Below are positions 31,000-42,768 of a stretch of DNA of 44,690 bases, in pieces; positions within the stretch are counted from its first letter, which is position 1, and the number at the start of each line of letters is the position of its first letter. The stretch comes from Gnetum montanum (lineage: Eukaryota > Streptophyta > Gnetopsida > Gnetales > Gnetaceae), in contig MNCI01014934.1 in the NCBI GenBank assembly GCA_015680685.1, forward strand, positions 10,455 through 55,144, given 5' to 3'. The position numbers and the translations under genes were made by a program. The notes beneath the pieces were generated by a model that saw only the letters and a list, made by a program, of their open reading frames with translations, searched no databases and was not told the origin of the DNA.

Positions 31000-31380
31000 T
31001 TAAGGTTGAAAATTGCAAGGAAGACTTCTCTACCTATTGTGTTACATTTAAGCAAGCCTTGGATCACCTTGAGTAAGTGCTTAAAAGATGTGTGGAGACA
31101 AATCTTAAACTCAATTGGTAGAAGAGCCATCTAATGATCCAGGAGGGCATTATACTAGGGCATAGAATTTCTTAGGAAATGATTGAGGTGAACCCTAAAA
31201 ATATAAGGATCATCAAAGGAATTACTTGCCAACCAGAAACTATTAAAGATGTTCAGTCATTCCTTGGACACATTGGCTACTATCGATGATTCATAGAAAA
31301 TTTCTCTAAGATTGAAAAATCATTGGTCAAGCTAACAATGAAATATGCTTCATTCATCTAGACCAAAAAAAATGCAAAAA
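31000..31380 (+). pseudogene. Reverse transcriptase thumb of element D, palm deleted
   Basis: YCVTFKQALDHLE*VLKRC, NLKLNW*KSHLMIQEGIILGH, GITCQPETIKDVQSFLGHIGYYR*FIENFSKIEK are the C-terminal RT blocks of gypsy elements (NW-KC-F, GI-LGH, RSFLG-YYRRFI). The conserved palm motifs and the Y-DD box, normally 150-200 residues before this, are absent. The thumb follows protease after only about 20 codons, a large internal deletion. Confidence 0.88.
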
Positions 31381-31439
31381 TGCATTCTAGAGCCTCAAGT
31401 AGAATATTGTAGAGACTGCAATTTTATGAGCACTTGACT

Positions 31440-31830
31440 AGCCTAGATCATTTTATATCATGATTACATCTTGGGAGCCATGCTTATAGAGTTAGATGAC
31501 AAGAAACATCCATATTACATCTAGTATGCAAGTCCAAGCATTGTGGGTGCACAATTGAATTACACCACAATGGAGAAATAACTAATGGTGGTGGTGTATG
31601 CTTTAGAGAAGTTCAAGCACTATGTGCTTGAATACAAAGTGTTTATGCACACTTGCCACAGTGCCATTCTCTTACTCATGAACAAACCAATGGTGAGCCC
31701 TCATGTCATATGGTGGTTAGTGATCTTGTGGGAGTTTGATTTCACAATGGTAGATTGAAAAGGGATTAAGAATGTGGTCGTTGATCAGAACAATGGAATA
31801 ACAAAAAGAGGCAAGCGTGCTCTCAGAACA
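31440..31830 (+). pseudogene. RNase H domain of element D
   Basis: YILGAMLIELDDKKHPYYI*YAS, IVGAQLNYTTMEK*LMVVVYALEKFKHYVL, then MHTCHSAILLLMNKP (family TDH-AL--L), WWLVILWEFDFTMVD*KGIKNVV. These match the RT_RNaseH domain of Ty3/gypsy block by block, with stops at Tyr/Gln-like positions. Confidence 0.88.
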
Positions 31831-31849
31831 ATTTCTTAATGAACTTCTC

Positions 31850-33165
31850 TTTACTGGTGTAATAAACAAACAAGTGCCCACAAAACCAAAATGATATGAT
31901 GACATCTTCACTTATCTTCTTACTCAAGAGATGCCATAGAATTTTAACTATAGGAAGAAACAATAGTTTCTTCATCAGGCCAAATTCTTCATGGAAATTA
32001 ACAAACACCTTTATAAAGTGTGCATCAATGGCCTGGTTCATCGGTGTGTACCTAATCCTAATCAACTATGTGTTCTTCAAGATGATCATGATGGTCCTTG
32101 TGGGGCCCACTATGTTGGGAGACACATGGTCATTAAGATCCTAATGACAAGGTATTATTGGCCAACCATCTTTAGGGAAGCCCACCAATTTTTCCACTCT
32201 TGTGAATGATGTCAATGAGATTGTGGGATGACTACATGAATGTAAGGACTTCAACAATGGATTTAACCACTAGAATCCTTCAACATATGGGGCATTGACT
32301 TCATGGATCTCATCACACCCATGTCAAATGGAAAGGCATATATAATTATCTTATTTGATTACTGCAAAAAATGGGTAGAAGTAGTAGTCGTCATTGACTA
32401 TGCATCATCCACTATTGCATGGGTTTTATAATAAAATGTTGTAAACAAGTTTCAGGTGCCATGTGCACTAATTTTTGGCAACAAAACCCATTTTACAGGT
32501 TCTACTTTTCACAAGCTTATGCAACACTTGAGGGTTGAACATAAGTTAACAACACTCTACCACCCCTAAGCTAATGGTTAATTAGAAGTTACCAATAGGA
32601 AGATCATAAAGATCCTAATAAGAATTTTTTATAAATATAGGATAGAATGGAGTTCAAAACTCAACAATGCCTTCTGGGCCTACCACTCAACATGGAAACT
32701 CTCTATAGGCTACTCTCCCTATGAGTTGATGTATGTGAAAATACCAATACTTATTCAATTCAAGCTTTGTACACTTTCAATAGCCTATGTCTTAGATCTT
32801 GACCTAAGCTTAGTACAAAAAGAGAGATTAATCAACCTAAATGTGTTAGATGAAAATTGATTATTGGTCCTATCTTGAAATGAAGTGCACAAGGCATTCA
32901 ACAAAAAGTGCCATGACCTTAGAATATGGAAAGTGAAACTTCAACTAGGAGATAAGGTTTTCTATTGGAACCCCACACATGTACCTCAAAGAACTAGTTT
33001 TCAAACATTTTAAGAAGGGCCTTACATCATTTACAAAACCTTTTCTTTTGGGACCATGTTACTCTACAAACTTGAAACCCAAAACAAAAAGTAGTTGGTT
33101 AACACGTAATAAGTTAAACCTTTCCATGATCCCATGTAAACCAGTGGAAGTAATGCCTCAATGAA
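31850..33165 (+). pseudogene. Integrase of element D
   Basis: HHCC zinc domain: DDHDGPCGAHYVGRHMVIKIL and RYYWPTIFREAHQFFHSCE*CQ (32076-32213). Catalytic core: FNIWGIDFMDLITPMSNGKA (first Asp intact), FGNKTHF where the family has SDNGTHF (second Asp now Asn), and NG*LEVTNRKI (Glu intact). A C-terminal block DKVFYWNPTHVPQRT and EGPYIIYKTF corresponds to the GPY region (about 32950-33045). No chromodomain is seen. Numerous stops. Confidence 0.9.
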
Positions 33166-34734
33166 TGGACAACCATGATCAATTTTTTAGATCTTCTCCT
33201 TACAATTTAGTTTTGGGGAAGATGGCCATCCATGCTAATCATTATAGTGGCTTCTCTATTTTTCATCCTTTTATTTTCACATTTATTGTTTTACATTATT
33301 ATTTTTCCAAATTTTTGTTTTACAACATCGTTTGTATGTTTTAACTTTCTTGAATATTTTACAATTTCTTTTATATTTTTCCTTATTTTGGTGTGAATTT
33401 TTCTCATCTTTTAATATAAAGGTGCTTTATTGTTAATAGGACATAATGGTGCTATTGTTGTTTGCTAATGGTGGTTTGTACTTAATGTTTTTGATTACTA
33501 ATTCTTGGTTTCTATTTTTGAATTTTGATAATTAATAACTAAGTTTGGTTTCTATTTTTATAAAATAGTAGTGAGTCCATGTCATCCAGCCATCCACAAA
33601 CTCTATAGTTTTCTTTGTTTTGGGAATATGAGGTTCCTTTTTCATTAATTAAACTTTAATGAACTTGTGACCTTGGTAGTTTACAAGCTTGGAAAAGATT
33701 CAAAATTTTCAATAGTGTATGGCTTCAAGGGGATTCAATACTCTTTTTGCCTCTCTAGTTTCTTGAGTGCAAGGGTGTTTTTCATGGATTTCTTACCATT
33801 CTGTGTTGACTAATAACAAGAAGTTAAATAAGTCTTTGCATGGTGTGGTTTCCATCCAAAAAAGAGAAAAAACAAAACAAGAAATAAAAAAAAATAAATG
33901 AATGAAAAAATGATGAAAATTCAAAGCACATTCCTTAGACAAAATAAATAGGCTACAAGCACTACTTATGGGACTAGAAAGATATGTTACCGATGTTTGA
34001 AGGTCTTCTCTAACTAAGGCCCTTTCTTACCTCCTGCTTCTATTTTCTTATTCAATAAGGAATGGGGGTTGTCTATGGAAGCATTCTTGTGTTTTGAGGG
34101 GGTGGATTGGTCCTAGAGTGGTAATGCAAAGTCACTAAAAGTGGTTGGTTTTGGTATGGACTAAGGTTGGACTTTATTAGATCATTTAACCACAAAACTT
34201 ACAAGGGACTTGATGTGACCATGATTGGGACATCCATTCCATTCTCTATCTCATGCATTTGTGTTCTTCATAACTCACCTCATTTCCAATTTTCATGCTT
34301 TTATTTCATTTCTTACTTTGATGTGTTGAAATTCTTAAGTAGATTCCTTAGGTTTGATCCTTAACTTTTCATACTTATTAACCAACTATGGGTTTCACAA
34401 ACTCCTTAGTTGTAGTTGTGCAAGGGCAAAAAGGGCATGTGCCTCTATGGGTAAGACCCACTTACATATCTCATGGTTTGGTCAATTAAGTTTCTTACCC
34501 TTAGACATTAGTACAATCAAAATCTTTCATGTGCTATATCATGCATCCAATTGTGTGCTCCTTAAGGCATTCTTCTTCATAAAATCTCATTCTTAAATCA
34601 TTTCTCAATTTTCTAAATTTTCAAATCCTCTTCTAATATTTTCATCATGTTCTTGGATTTTTGGGCTTTTATTTGAACCAAATTTCATTCAAAAACTCCT
34701 TGTTTTTCATTACTTTTTACAAAGTCAATGGTGG
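33166..34734. other. Non-coding stretch between elements D and E
   Basis: T-rich to about 33420, then mixed; an A-rich patch at 33858-33905. No 3' LTR of D and no ORF with recognisable product. It may be the 3' untranslated part of D or the 5' part of an LTR of E. Confidence 0.35.
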
Positions 34735-34834
34735 TCAATAGCAACATCAACTAGGCGTAGTTGACGTGGTTGGCAGCATTGACTCAGCCTCATCGATTAG
34801 GCCCCATCAATGCAACCCAAAATTTCTATAAATA
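34735..34834 (+). promoter_or_regulatory. U3-like promoter segment of element E
   Basis: Repeated GTCAAT/ATCAACTAGGC/GTTGACGTGG/CCCCATCAAT words in both orientations end in a TATA box (TATAAATA, 34827-34834). The same vocabulary precedes the TATA box in LTRs C and D, but sequence downstream is unrelated, so E is a different family. Confidence 0.5.
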
Positions 34835-35279
34835 CTGCCTAACACTTTGAAATTTTTTATCATTTTCTTCAAAACAAGAGGGGAGTTTTTGTAAATTTTC
34901 AGAGCCCAAAACCTTCCAAAGCCCATAACTTTTATACTATTTTTCCAAATCACTCTGTTCCTTGATCCTATAGCTACTAGAGGTAAGCTCTTAGTCATGG
35001 GGGTTACAAACCTTAACATTTCTAACAAAGATTTTTCAGACTCCCCCAAAGGGTTAAAGAATAAAATAATATTAAACCATCAATTTTTAAGAGTTTAACC
35101 CTTCCAAAAAACTATGGTAAACCTAAAATTATTTATTAATATTAAAATAATATTAAAATAATCAACTAAGCCATGATCACAACTTAGCCAAAGTGTAACT
35201 ACCCTAAGAGATAAGGTATTCCCAATGTTTTAAAGTTATAAATTAAGTGATAATCCTTGGTCATGTTGTGATTACAGAT

Positions 35280-38075
35280 GAAACTTAGACCAAAACACTT
35301 GTAGGAAGGAGGACCATCACAAGCAAAGAACAAATAGCCTAGAACTAGAAGAGGCTAGGAAGAACAAGCCCAAGAGTAGGCAACAAAAATTCATGCAATG
35401 AGACCTCTTCGGGAAGAGCCTGAAGTGGAATCTATTTGGTAGATTCTCAAAGAAGAGGCTATGATTGAAGAATACCAAAGAGGAGAAACACCAAGGCCAA
35501 TGCCAAGACTTGAAGTTACATTGACATAAGCCTACCTAGATACAATGAAGCCTCATGATGTCCAATGCTTAGTTCTCCAAGAACTGAACTTTGGAGCATT
35601 CTTGGAACATGGTCTACCAAAAGTTAAGACACAATTGCAAATCTCTCCCATGTGGCCAATTCTTACTACTAGTGGGGGGTTGTACATGGGAGAGATGTAT
35701 CTCTTCTAGAATAACAAAATGGTAGGAGCCACTATGAGAATAAAGGACATTTATATGTCCTACTTGGTAGAAGAGATTGTGTAGGCTCTTGGCCTACCTA
35801 ATTTTGGCATCCATTTGATAGAAATATCAATGCAAGCAGACCCTAAGGTAAAAAGAGAATGGACCTAGTGGATTATGGGGTTAATCGTAAGGATTTTGGA
35901 TGCTCACACAAGTGGAGTGTATATACTTTAAGATAGCAGCCTATCACCTCATTCCAACAATGAGGCCTAGCAAGATGATAGCCTTCTCCACCTATGCTTG
36001 TGCCACTCTAAGCAGAAAATTCCTTGTCAACCTTCCATAGCTGATCTATTTGGAGATAGAGAAGTGCTTCAAAGAGAATGAATGTGGTAGAAAAACCCTA
36101 TCATTTTCATGCCTCATAAGAAATCTTTGTAAAAGGGTAGGTATAGTCCACTACACTAATGATATGATCAAGCATACTCCTATTACCTCTTGGTCTAAAA
36201 TGATGAAGTATAACATCCTTGTCATACCAAAAGAAGAGGAGCATCCACCGCCACCTCCTCCACCCACTAAAGCAAAAATGTTAGAGGCCTACATAGCCAT
36301 TAAGCACCTGCGTGAAATTCAAGAGTAGCTCTTACGTGAGTAGGAGTAGCAAGCAAGAACAAGTGATGGAGATCCATTTGTGTACTAACTTGTAATGAGT
36401 CACCTCAATAAAGTGGAATGAATGATTAGCTAGATGGAGAGACATGGATGAATGTTCTCAACCCAACAAATGCAACTACCTACAAGGCTAAATCCTAGTG
36501 CTCTAGAGGTGATAGTGTCTCTCTAGCAATAATAGTAATTCCTAGAAATCTCTAGGAATGTCACTACCATTTTAGTGCACTTGGAGAAGGATAAAGGGAC
36601 AACCGTATTGGTGGTGCAAAATCAAGGGCAAGAGATAGTAGTAGAAATGGTGGTTGATAGAATTGCTAAAGCATTAAATGCACCTATGCCATTTGTACTA
36701 GATGTTTTTGCACTCAAATATGTGCAAAAATTTGTAGAAACTGTCAATAGAAGATTTATTGTAGAAAAGCATGAAGAATTGTTGAACCAACTAGTGGGAA
36801 TCGAGCAACTAATTTTGGATATATTTGATTTTTTGGATAATATCACAGCGACCCAATCAAAGCTGCTTGAAGCAAAGGACAAATGTATCATTCTAGAAGG
36901 GCAACTTGGAATAGCTTAAGTAGAAAACCAATGCTTAGCTATAGATTTTGCCAAATTAAGAGCTTGTCTTGCTAATCCTGTGCTTCTCAACCCTGCATTG
37001 ACAAGGGATGAAGCTTTTCAATAACTTCAAGACAAACTCAAAGAGGCTGAGGTAGGGATGGTAACAACCATCTTTGATTAGTACTCTACCAAGGCCAAAA
37101 TATATTTAGTTTAGAAGGACTTGGTTTAGATGCACTAGGAGAATGAGATGTTGACCACAGAAAATCATTGCATGTGGAATGTTGATGTGTAGAAATAACA
37201 AATGCAAGAATTCATCTATCAATAGTAGGAGCAGCTAGCCAAAGTGAACACTGAGCTTAGGAGATTAGTAGCAGAGAATAAAAATCTCTTTATTGAGGAA
37301 GTCCATGCCTTACTCCAAAAATCTATAATCAAGATTATTTCCTAGAAGAATGAGGCTCTCAAATTTAATAGAGTTAAGAACCACTATAGAGATGAAGCTA
37401 TCCTACAAAAAGAATTTAACAAAAGACACATCCAAATGGCTAAGGCAAAAGCCAATGATACCCTTCAATAACTCCACTAGGTAAAAGAAGTATGGCAACC
37501 TATCATTGATGGAATAAATGCTTATAACAAAGTAGAGATTCACATAAAGAAGTTGCAAATAGAAGAGATGACTGAATACATGGAGCTTGCCAATCTCAAA
37601 TATGAAAACTTGGCAATTTTGACTATAGAAAAACTATGATTAAAGTTAGAAAAATAGATGGCTAGCTCGTACTTGCTATACAAGACAAGGTTCAAGCATC
37701 ACAAAGAGACCAAGTAAAAGGTTGAGATTGCAAACGCCAAGGCAAGATTCATTGATCAAAGATTAACCATTGAGAACCTAGCCAAAAGAATGAACAATTA
37801 TTAGGAGCTACATAATGCGATTAGGGCATTCAACATTAAATGTAAACAATTTTTTGCTTGGTTCATTAATGTCAAAGAGGTGTTTCCAACAACACCTTGT
37901 CCTTAGGATGTGCCCATTCAAGCCCCATTGGCAAAGTTATGTGGATTGTGCATAATCCTAGAAATAAGGAGGAGAAGATGATAGCATTGTTGGAGCTTTT
38001 TGTATTCCATTAGAAGTTGTAGCTATAGTAAGATAGCCACAACAGCCTCATCCACTGCGTGCACCTGAAATAGGA
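35280..38075 (+). pseudogene. Long coiled-coil protein relic of element E, unknown function
   Basis: I do not recognise a functional family with certainty. The start MKLRPKHL at 35279 follows TTGTGATTACAG, which looks like a 3' splice site. The first third (about 35400-36330) contains LQELNFGAFLEHGLPKV, AYHLIPTMRPSKM (another frame) and KTLSFSCLIRNLCKRVGI, a pattern resembling the putative plant transposon protein domain found beside LTR elements; this is tentative. A Pro-run (HPPPPPPPTK, 36250) separates a second part (36400-37900) rich in Glu/Lys/Leu heptads, such as NTELRRLVAENKNLFIEEV and VEIHIKKLQIEEMTEYMELA, a long coiled coil. The end reads RAPEIGEGP just before LTR F. Many stops, mainly TAG. 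Confidence 0.45.
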
Positions 38076-38084
38076 GAAGGTCCT

Positions 38085-38375
38085 TGTTGGTAGCTATTTT
38101 GGATGTGACCATCAATGAGTGCCTTGAATAGCATTTAGATGCTCACTAGTCTCTAACAACACTAAGGGCCGAGATACCTCCAAATAGACTTAGTAATTAA
38201 ACGTGAGAATGTGTTTGTTGTTGTGATTGTTGAAATAGTTGGGTTGTGTATAAAATTGTAATTAGCTATCATAAAAGAGATTCAGCCAACTTTGTACAAT
38301 ACTATAAGTTGTTGAAGATTCCTATTTTTTTTAATCACTTAGTCTATACAGTTCTTATAATACCTACTTGTAACA
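38085..38375 (-). repeat. 3' LTR of element F
   Basis: About 291 bp; matches 41400-41685 through blocks such as ATACCTCCAAATAGACTTAG and TTGTACAATACT. Confidence 0.82.
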
Positions 38376-39833
38376 AATAAAATTTTACAAAAACCATTTG
38401 AGAACAACTCAATCAATCTACTCCTAATTTCCCCCAAAGAGAGAGAGAGAGAGAGTTTCACAAGAAAACTAGAAATAGAGCAAGATTCAATGGAAAGAGA
38501 AAGAAAAGAAAGTAGATTTGTGTAAAAATATTAAATATGTAAGCAAGGTAAATTAATATGAGAAAATTCACTATAAATTTATCCCTAATTCAATATCTAT
38601 GAATTATTCAAACTTTCTAGGCTGAAACAAGTAATTTCTTAAAGACAATTCTACTATATTACCAAAAATTATTGCATAAACTACCATGTATGAGTCTCTA
38701 TTTTGGCTAGATAATAGTTGTCAATGATTGCATCTAACAAAGCTTTTAAAGATTTGAAAATTTTTGATTGAACTACCAAGGGGATATACCTTAAAAATTA
38801 AAAATCTATTTTAGTCCTATCAAAATACCAAAGATTTTTAAATCCTCTAAACTATTGAATTGCTCAATTAGCTTGTCTATAGAAAAGGCTCTCTTATAGT
38901 AATCCTAATAGTAGCTTTAAACATTGCATAATAATAAACCTCTCTATTAAATTGCTCTTGAGGCTTTCCAACATGAGCTCTTCTATGAAAAATCTTAATA
39001 GGAGTATACTATCATGCAACAAAGAACTATAAAAGCAATCTAAAAATCCCAGATTTAAATTCCAAGCATGATACTACCTAAACCACTAGCTAAGCAATTA
39101 AAAAAAATAGAAAAGAATGAAATCACAAGATTAAAACAAAGTGGTCAAAATGATGTCTTTAGCAAGCCATCTTACAAGCAATCTTCAAATTTCTTCTTTT
39201 CAAAAAGCTTCCCCTTTTCTTTGATTCTACCTTTGAAGCCTTTTTATAGTGCTTCAAGGTAGTTACATTCATCACAACAAGTTAAGGTGGGTTACAAATA
39301 TCTAAGGAATTTACTCATAACTCCTTGGGAAGTTATAACTTCCATAACAAGTTATGAGAAAATTAAGCTAAAATTGGCATGTGTCTTCTTGGTGATGGAA
39401 AAAAGTAAAATAAACTACAAATATCTTGAAGTGTTGGTTAAACCAACATAGGAAGTTACAACTTCCCTAAAAGTAATAATAGCCAAATGTCATAAATTTC
39501 TCTCCTTCATTGGGTGTTTTTTTTAAAACAAATGACACTTTCCCCTTTCATTAAATTTAAATTATCTAAGCTCATACTATAACCTTATGTTCATGTTATT
39601 TCTTTTCCTTGAGCATCAAGAAATAAAATTGCATCTCTCTTTTTCCTTTAAATTCATTCACAATTAATATAACAAAGGTTTAATGCTTTGTCGCATGGCC
39701 CTTATCTTTCACCTTTGATGCCATTGATTTTGCTAGAATTTTGAAGTAGCAGTTTCAAATGGAGCTTGATCAATGCAGTAGTTGTACCTATGAAAGATTT
39801 GTCTTGTAGTAGATCTCAAATCTTGACATGTCA
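38376..39833. other. Non-coding 3' part of element F
   Basis: AT-rich, no open frame with recognisable product on either strand. A (GA)n run lies at 38437-38455. Confidence 0.4.
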
Positions 39834-39886
39834 ATCATCGGGGCTGTGATTATGAGAGTAATCATCAGGGTCGTGATTATTGAAAG
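39834..39886 (-). repeat. 27-bp tandem pair at the end of F gag
   Basis: ATCATCGGGGCTGTGATTAT (39834 on) is repeated 27 bases later as ATCATCAGGGTCGTGATTAT. On the minus strand the pair encodes a His/Asp-rich repeat (NNHDPDDYSHNHSPDD). Confidence 0.75.
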
Positions 39887-41274
39887 ACTAATTTGGAGTA
39901 CTTTGTTCTACTTGATCCTCTTTACTCTTATTTCTCTCTCTTCTACTTGACTCAAAAGCCTTCTCATAGGAGATGGATTAGTAATGACATTTGGAGGTCT
40001 AGAATTAGTTATTCTTTCTTTTGATCTTAGATTATAGCCATTTTCCTCATTGTTATTACAGTCCTCATATGAGGATATATCTTCTTCAAAACTTGATAGA
40101 GAAGAAGTATCACTAGACCTAGAATTAGAAGATTTGCTTGCATAATGAACACTAGATAGCTCATTATCAAATTCAATATCAAGGAAGTTGAACATAATAA
40201 TATCACTATCAACCTCATCTTCTACTAACTTAGTGTTATGATATTTATGTATTCCATTTTTCTTTTCCTCCTTGATATTAACTCTTGCCAAACCTTTTTC
40301 TAGTTTCAATATTTTGTTGGACATATCTTGCATTATTGTCCGTTTTTAGATTCTCTTCTTTTAGGTTTTTGCTCTGTCTTAACATGAGATGGCCCTAGTA
40401 AAGCTTTAAATTAAGCAAAATCTTGCATAGTTATCATAAATTTTTCTTCTTTCTTTTGAGTTGTAACAATCTCTTCATGATTCAAGTTTAATTATTTTTC
40501 TAACTTTATAGCTTCACTAAAGTAGTCATTTAGTGTAGTTAAGTTCAGAGTTCTCCTTAACTAAATTAAAATGTTGGAGTTGATAGCCTTAAGATAATTT
40601 TCTCTAAGCATTTCATTTGATGGTCTATATTGTCTTTGAAAAAGCTCACAAATTCATTGAAATTTGATGTTAAAATCTCTAATTAATTATGTGACTCCTT
40701 GCTTAGCTTGTATTAGCCCATAATACAATTTTTGTTGATCTAATTGATCACCAAACTAGGCTAAGAAAATACTTTTCATATCATTCCAACTTGTGATATT
40801 GTTGCTTGGCAAGTTTGAATACCAAATCTAAGCCATATCTTTTTGATTTGCTACAAATAATCTACAAGCTTGATCTTGGTGTTGAACATTTGTATGAGCT
40901 AAAGCTAACTCAAACATGTGAATATACGCTTTAGCTAAGTAATATTTTCCAAGAATAAAAGGCTTAGGTATATATTTATAAATTACCTTAAAAATATCAT
41001 TGTATTTTTGAAATTCTAATGGTGCGACTCTTTGCCAAGGATTTTCCATCTTATTCCTTTGGATTGTTGGACTCATATACTTCTTAGATCTTCTCTTATA
41101 AACTAACAAACTAGATAGAAGAGGTGACCCTCTCAACCTTCTAGTCTTTAATCAACTACTTGTTCAAAAATCAAAAGCCTTCTTTTGTTCTTCTTTTAAT
41201 GAACAATCAATCTTATGATTAAGAATTTTCTTTGAACCTTTGAAACTTTTCAAATTATCAATCTTGTTGGTCAT
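39887..41274 (-). pseudogene. Gag of element F
   Basis: The ATG at 41274 gives MTNKIDNLKSFKGSKKILN. The frame continues through RGSPLLSSLLVYKRRSKKYM and a linker with NPWQRVAPLEF. The retrotrans_gag domain follows (about 40500-40900): DMA*IWYSNLPSNNITSWND, FGDQLDQQKLYYGL, IRDFNIKFQ, equal to the usual A--WY--LP--SI-SW--L---F and F-RD-- blocks. A frameshift leads to the C-terminal half, LEKGLARVNIKEEKKN, acidic Ser-rich to LRSKERITNSRPPN. Stops are few, fewer than in D or E. No zinc knuckle is seen. Confidence 0.78.
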
Positions 41275-41380
41275 GAATTGAAAATAGAATTTAATTTCTT
41301 AAGCCTTTATAGTAGCAAATAATTGTAGGTATGCTAGGACTATTAGGCTGATGTACTTAGAGGAAAAATTTTCAGCCCTT

Positions 41381-41393
41381 CTTTTAATACCAA
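41381..41393 (-). promoter_or_regulatory. Possible primer-binding site of element F
   Basis: The minus strand reads TGGTATTAAAAGA seven bases inside the 5' LTR, similar to the initiator-Met site TGGTATCAGAGC with two transitions and other changes. Weak. Confidence 0.4.
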
Positions 41394-41399
41394 AAGAGC

Positions 41400-41685
41400 T
41401 ATTAGCAGCCATTTAGGATGCAACCACCAATGAGTGCCTCAAATAGTGTTTAGGTGCTTATTGGTCTTTAGCAACACTAAGGCCTAGATACCTCCAAATA
41501 GACTTAGTAGTTAAACATGAGTATGTTTTTTTTGTTATGAATGTTGAAATAGTTGGGTTGCATATAAAACTGTAATGGACAATCATAAAAATGATTTGGA
41601 CAACTTTGTACAATACTGTGAGTTTTTGGAGATTCCTATTTTTCTCAATCACTTAGTCTATATAGTCATTATAATACCTGAAACA
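41400..41685 (-). repeat. 5' LTR of element F
   Basis: About 286 bp; in element orientation it begins TGTTTCAGGTATTATAATG. Confidence 0.82.
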
Positions 41686-41949
41686 CCCCAAAATTCAAAG
41701 GCATGCTTGCTTCACCAGGTCTTTGCAATTCGCACAGCGTTACAGCAGTTCTTTAGGAGATGGATGCTATGATGTTCAGACTTTCCAGTTCAACAAGTTT
41801 TCTACCCTAGGTGTCAATAGGCTAAACGGATTCTCCAGCTTGCCCACTTGAGTAGTTCATCCAGCCGATAGCACACTTAGGAATGGTGCGTGGAATTGTT
41901 GGTGGTGCATAGAATGTGCAAAATGTTTCAACAAGTTTTCTAAGTCAAG

Positions 41950-42580
41950 TAGTTTTGCTACGCTATAATATGCTATGTAGCGTAGCAAACTTCAGAAAAA
42001 TTTTGCAGAAGCACAATGCTACGCTATGCTATGCTACACAGCGTAGCACAATGTTACACTATGCTATCCTACGCAAGCATGGCACAACGTAGTAAAAGCT
42101 AGATGATTAGTCCCCTTGCCCGACTTCAAGTCCTTCAGCAATGTCTCCTTTTATCAGAAACCGATGAACTTGGAAAGAAGCAAGCCATGTTGGCTGCTAT
42201 ACTACGCTAAGCTACATGGCACAATGCGGCATAGTAATTCTGCGAAAGTGACAAAAGGCATCTCAAAGGGCGGGATCAGCGAGTTTGCAAGCTTCATAGT
42301 GCAAAAGGAAAATTTTGCAAATTGGTGATGTTTTTTGCAACTAAGGCCAACTGCTATGCTATGATACGCTACGTAGCGTAGCATAGCATAGCAAATATGC
42401 AATAAATAGTCAGCACACTTTAGAGGTTTCCAATGCATGTAGCAGGACAGAACATAAATTTTTGCTTCGAACCAGCAACTACACTACGCTGCGTAGTGCA
42501 GCATAGTGTAACAAGATGCCATGCTACGCCAAACATGCTATGCTACAAAGCATAATAGAGTGTGGCAAGTAGTTACGCTA
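41950..42580. repeat. Palindromic GCTACGC/GCGTAGC repeat array in LTR G
   Basis: Imperfect palindromes built from GCTACGC, GCTATG and their complements occur at about 41957-41986, 42021-42055, 42352-42393, 42480-42512 and 42520-42555. The best is 42352-42393, 42 bases with one mismatch between 21-base arms, centred on TACGTA. All lie upstream of the TATA box. Confidence 0.88.
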
Positions 42581-42760
42581 CATCAATGAACTTCACCTAA
42601 TTGCACCATTGCTTTGATAGTGTAATTACAACGTGGCAGGCTTGTAATTACAGCATGGTAGACTCGCCCAACGATCATGCAGGCACGTGCAGCAGAGACA
42701 GGTCAACACAAGCCCAGGGCACATGGCATCCAAGCTGCATCTTTTGCATGCCCTTGGTCC

Positions 42761-42768
42761 TATAAATA
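42761..42768 (+). promoter_or_regulatory. TATA box of LTR G
   Basis: TATAAATA in GGTCCTATAAATACCCC. Confidence 0.65.

Larger units (their letters stand above)
27235..33165 (+). mobile_element. Ty3/gypsy element D, old relative of element A
   Basis: 5' LTR (27235-28094), primer site, gag, protease, a piece of reverse transcriptase, RNase H and integrase in Ty3/gypsy order on the plus strand. Its gag aligns with element A from N-terminus to the C-terminal YYPSGAPPQPY block. Stops occur about every 20 codons, and the sequence is far more AT-rich than A, as expected of a much older copy. A matching 3' LTR is not found to the right. Confidence 0.88.
38085..41685 (-). mobile_element. Gag-only LTR element F (TR-GAG-like, non-autonomous)
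   Basis: Two direct repeats of about 290 bp (38085-38375 and 41400-41685) enclose 3.0 kb with a gag reading frame on the minus strand and no protease, reverse transcriptase or integrase. The LTRs start TGTT and end AACA/AATA in element orientation. This composition fits terminal-repeat retrotransposons with a GAG domain, which depend on the polymerase of other elements. Flanks GTCCT and CCCCA do not match, so the target duplication is not resolved. F lies between the end of the E ORF and LTR G. Confidence 0.75.

Noticed and set aside
33166-34734. 3' LTR of element D
   Set aside because: No block of LTR D (27235-28094), such as GGTAATCCTAG or its TGCTCATCA end, recurs here.
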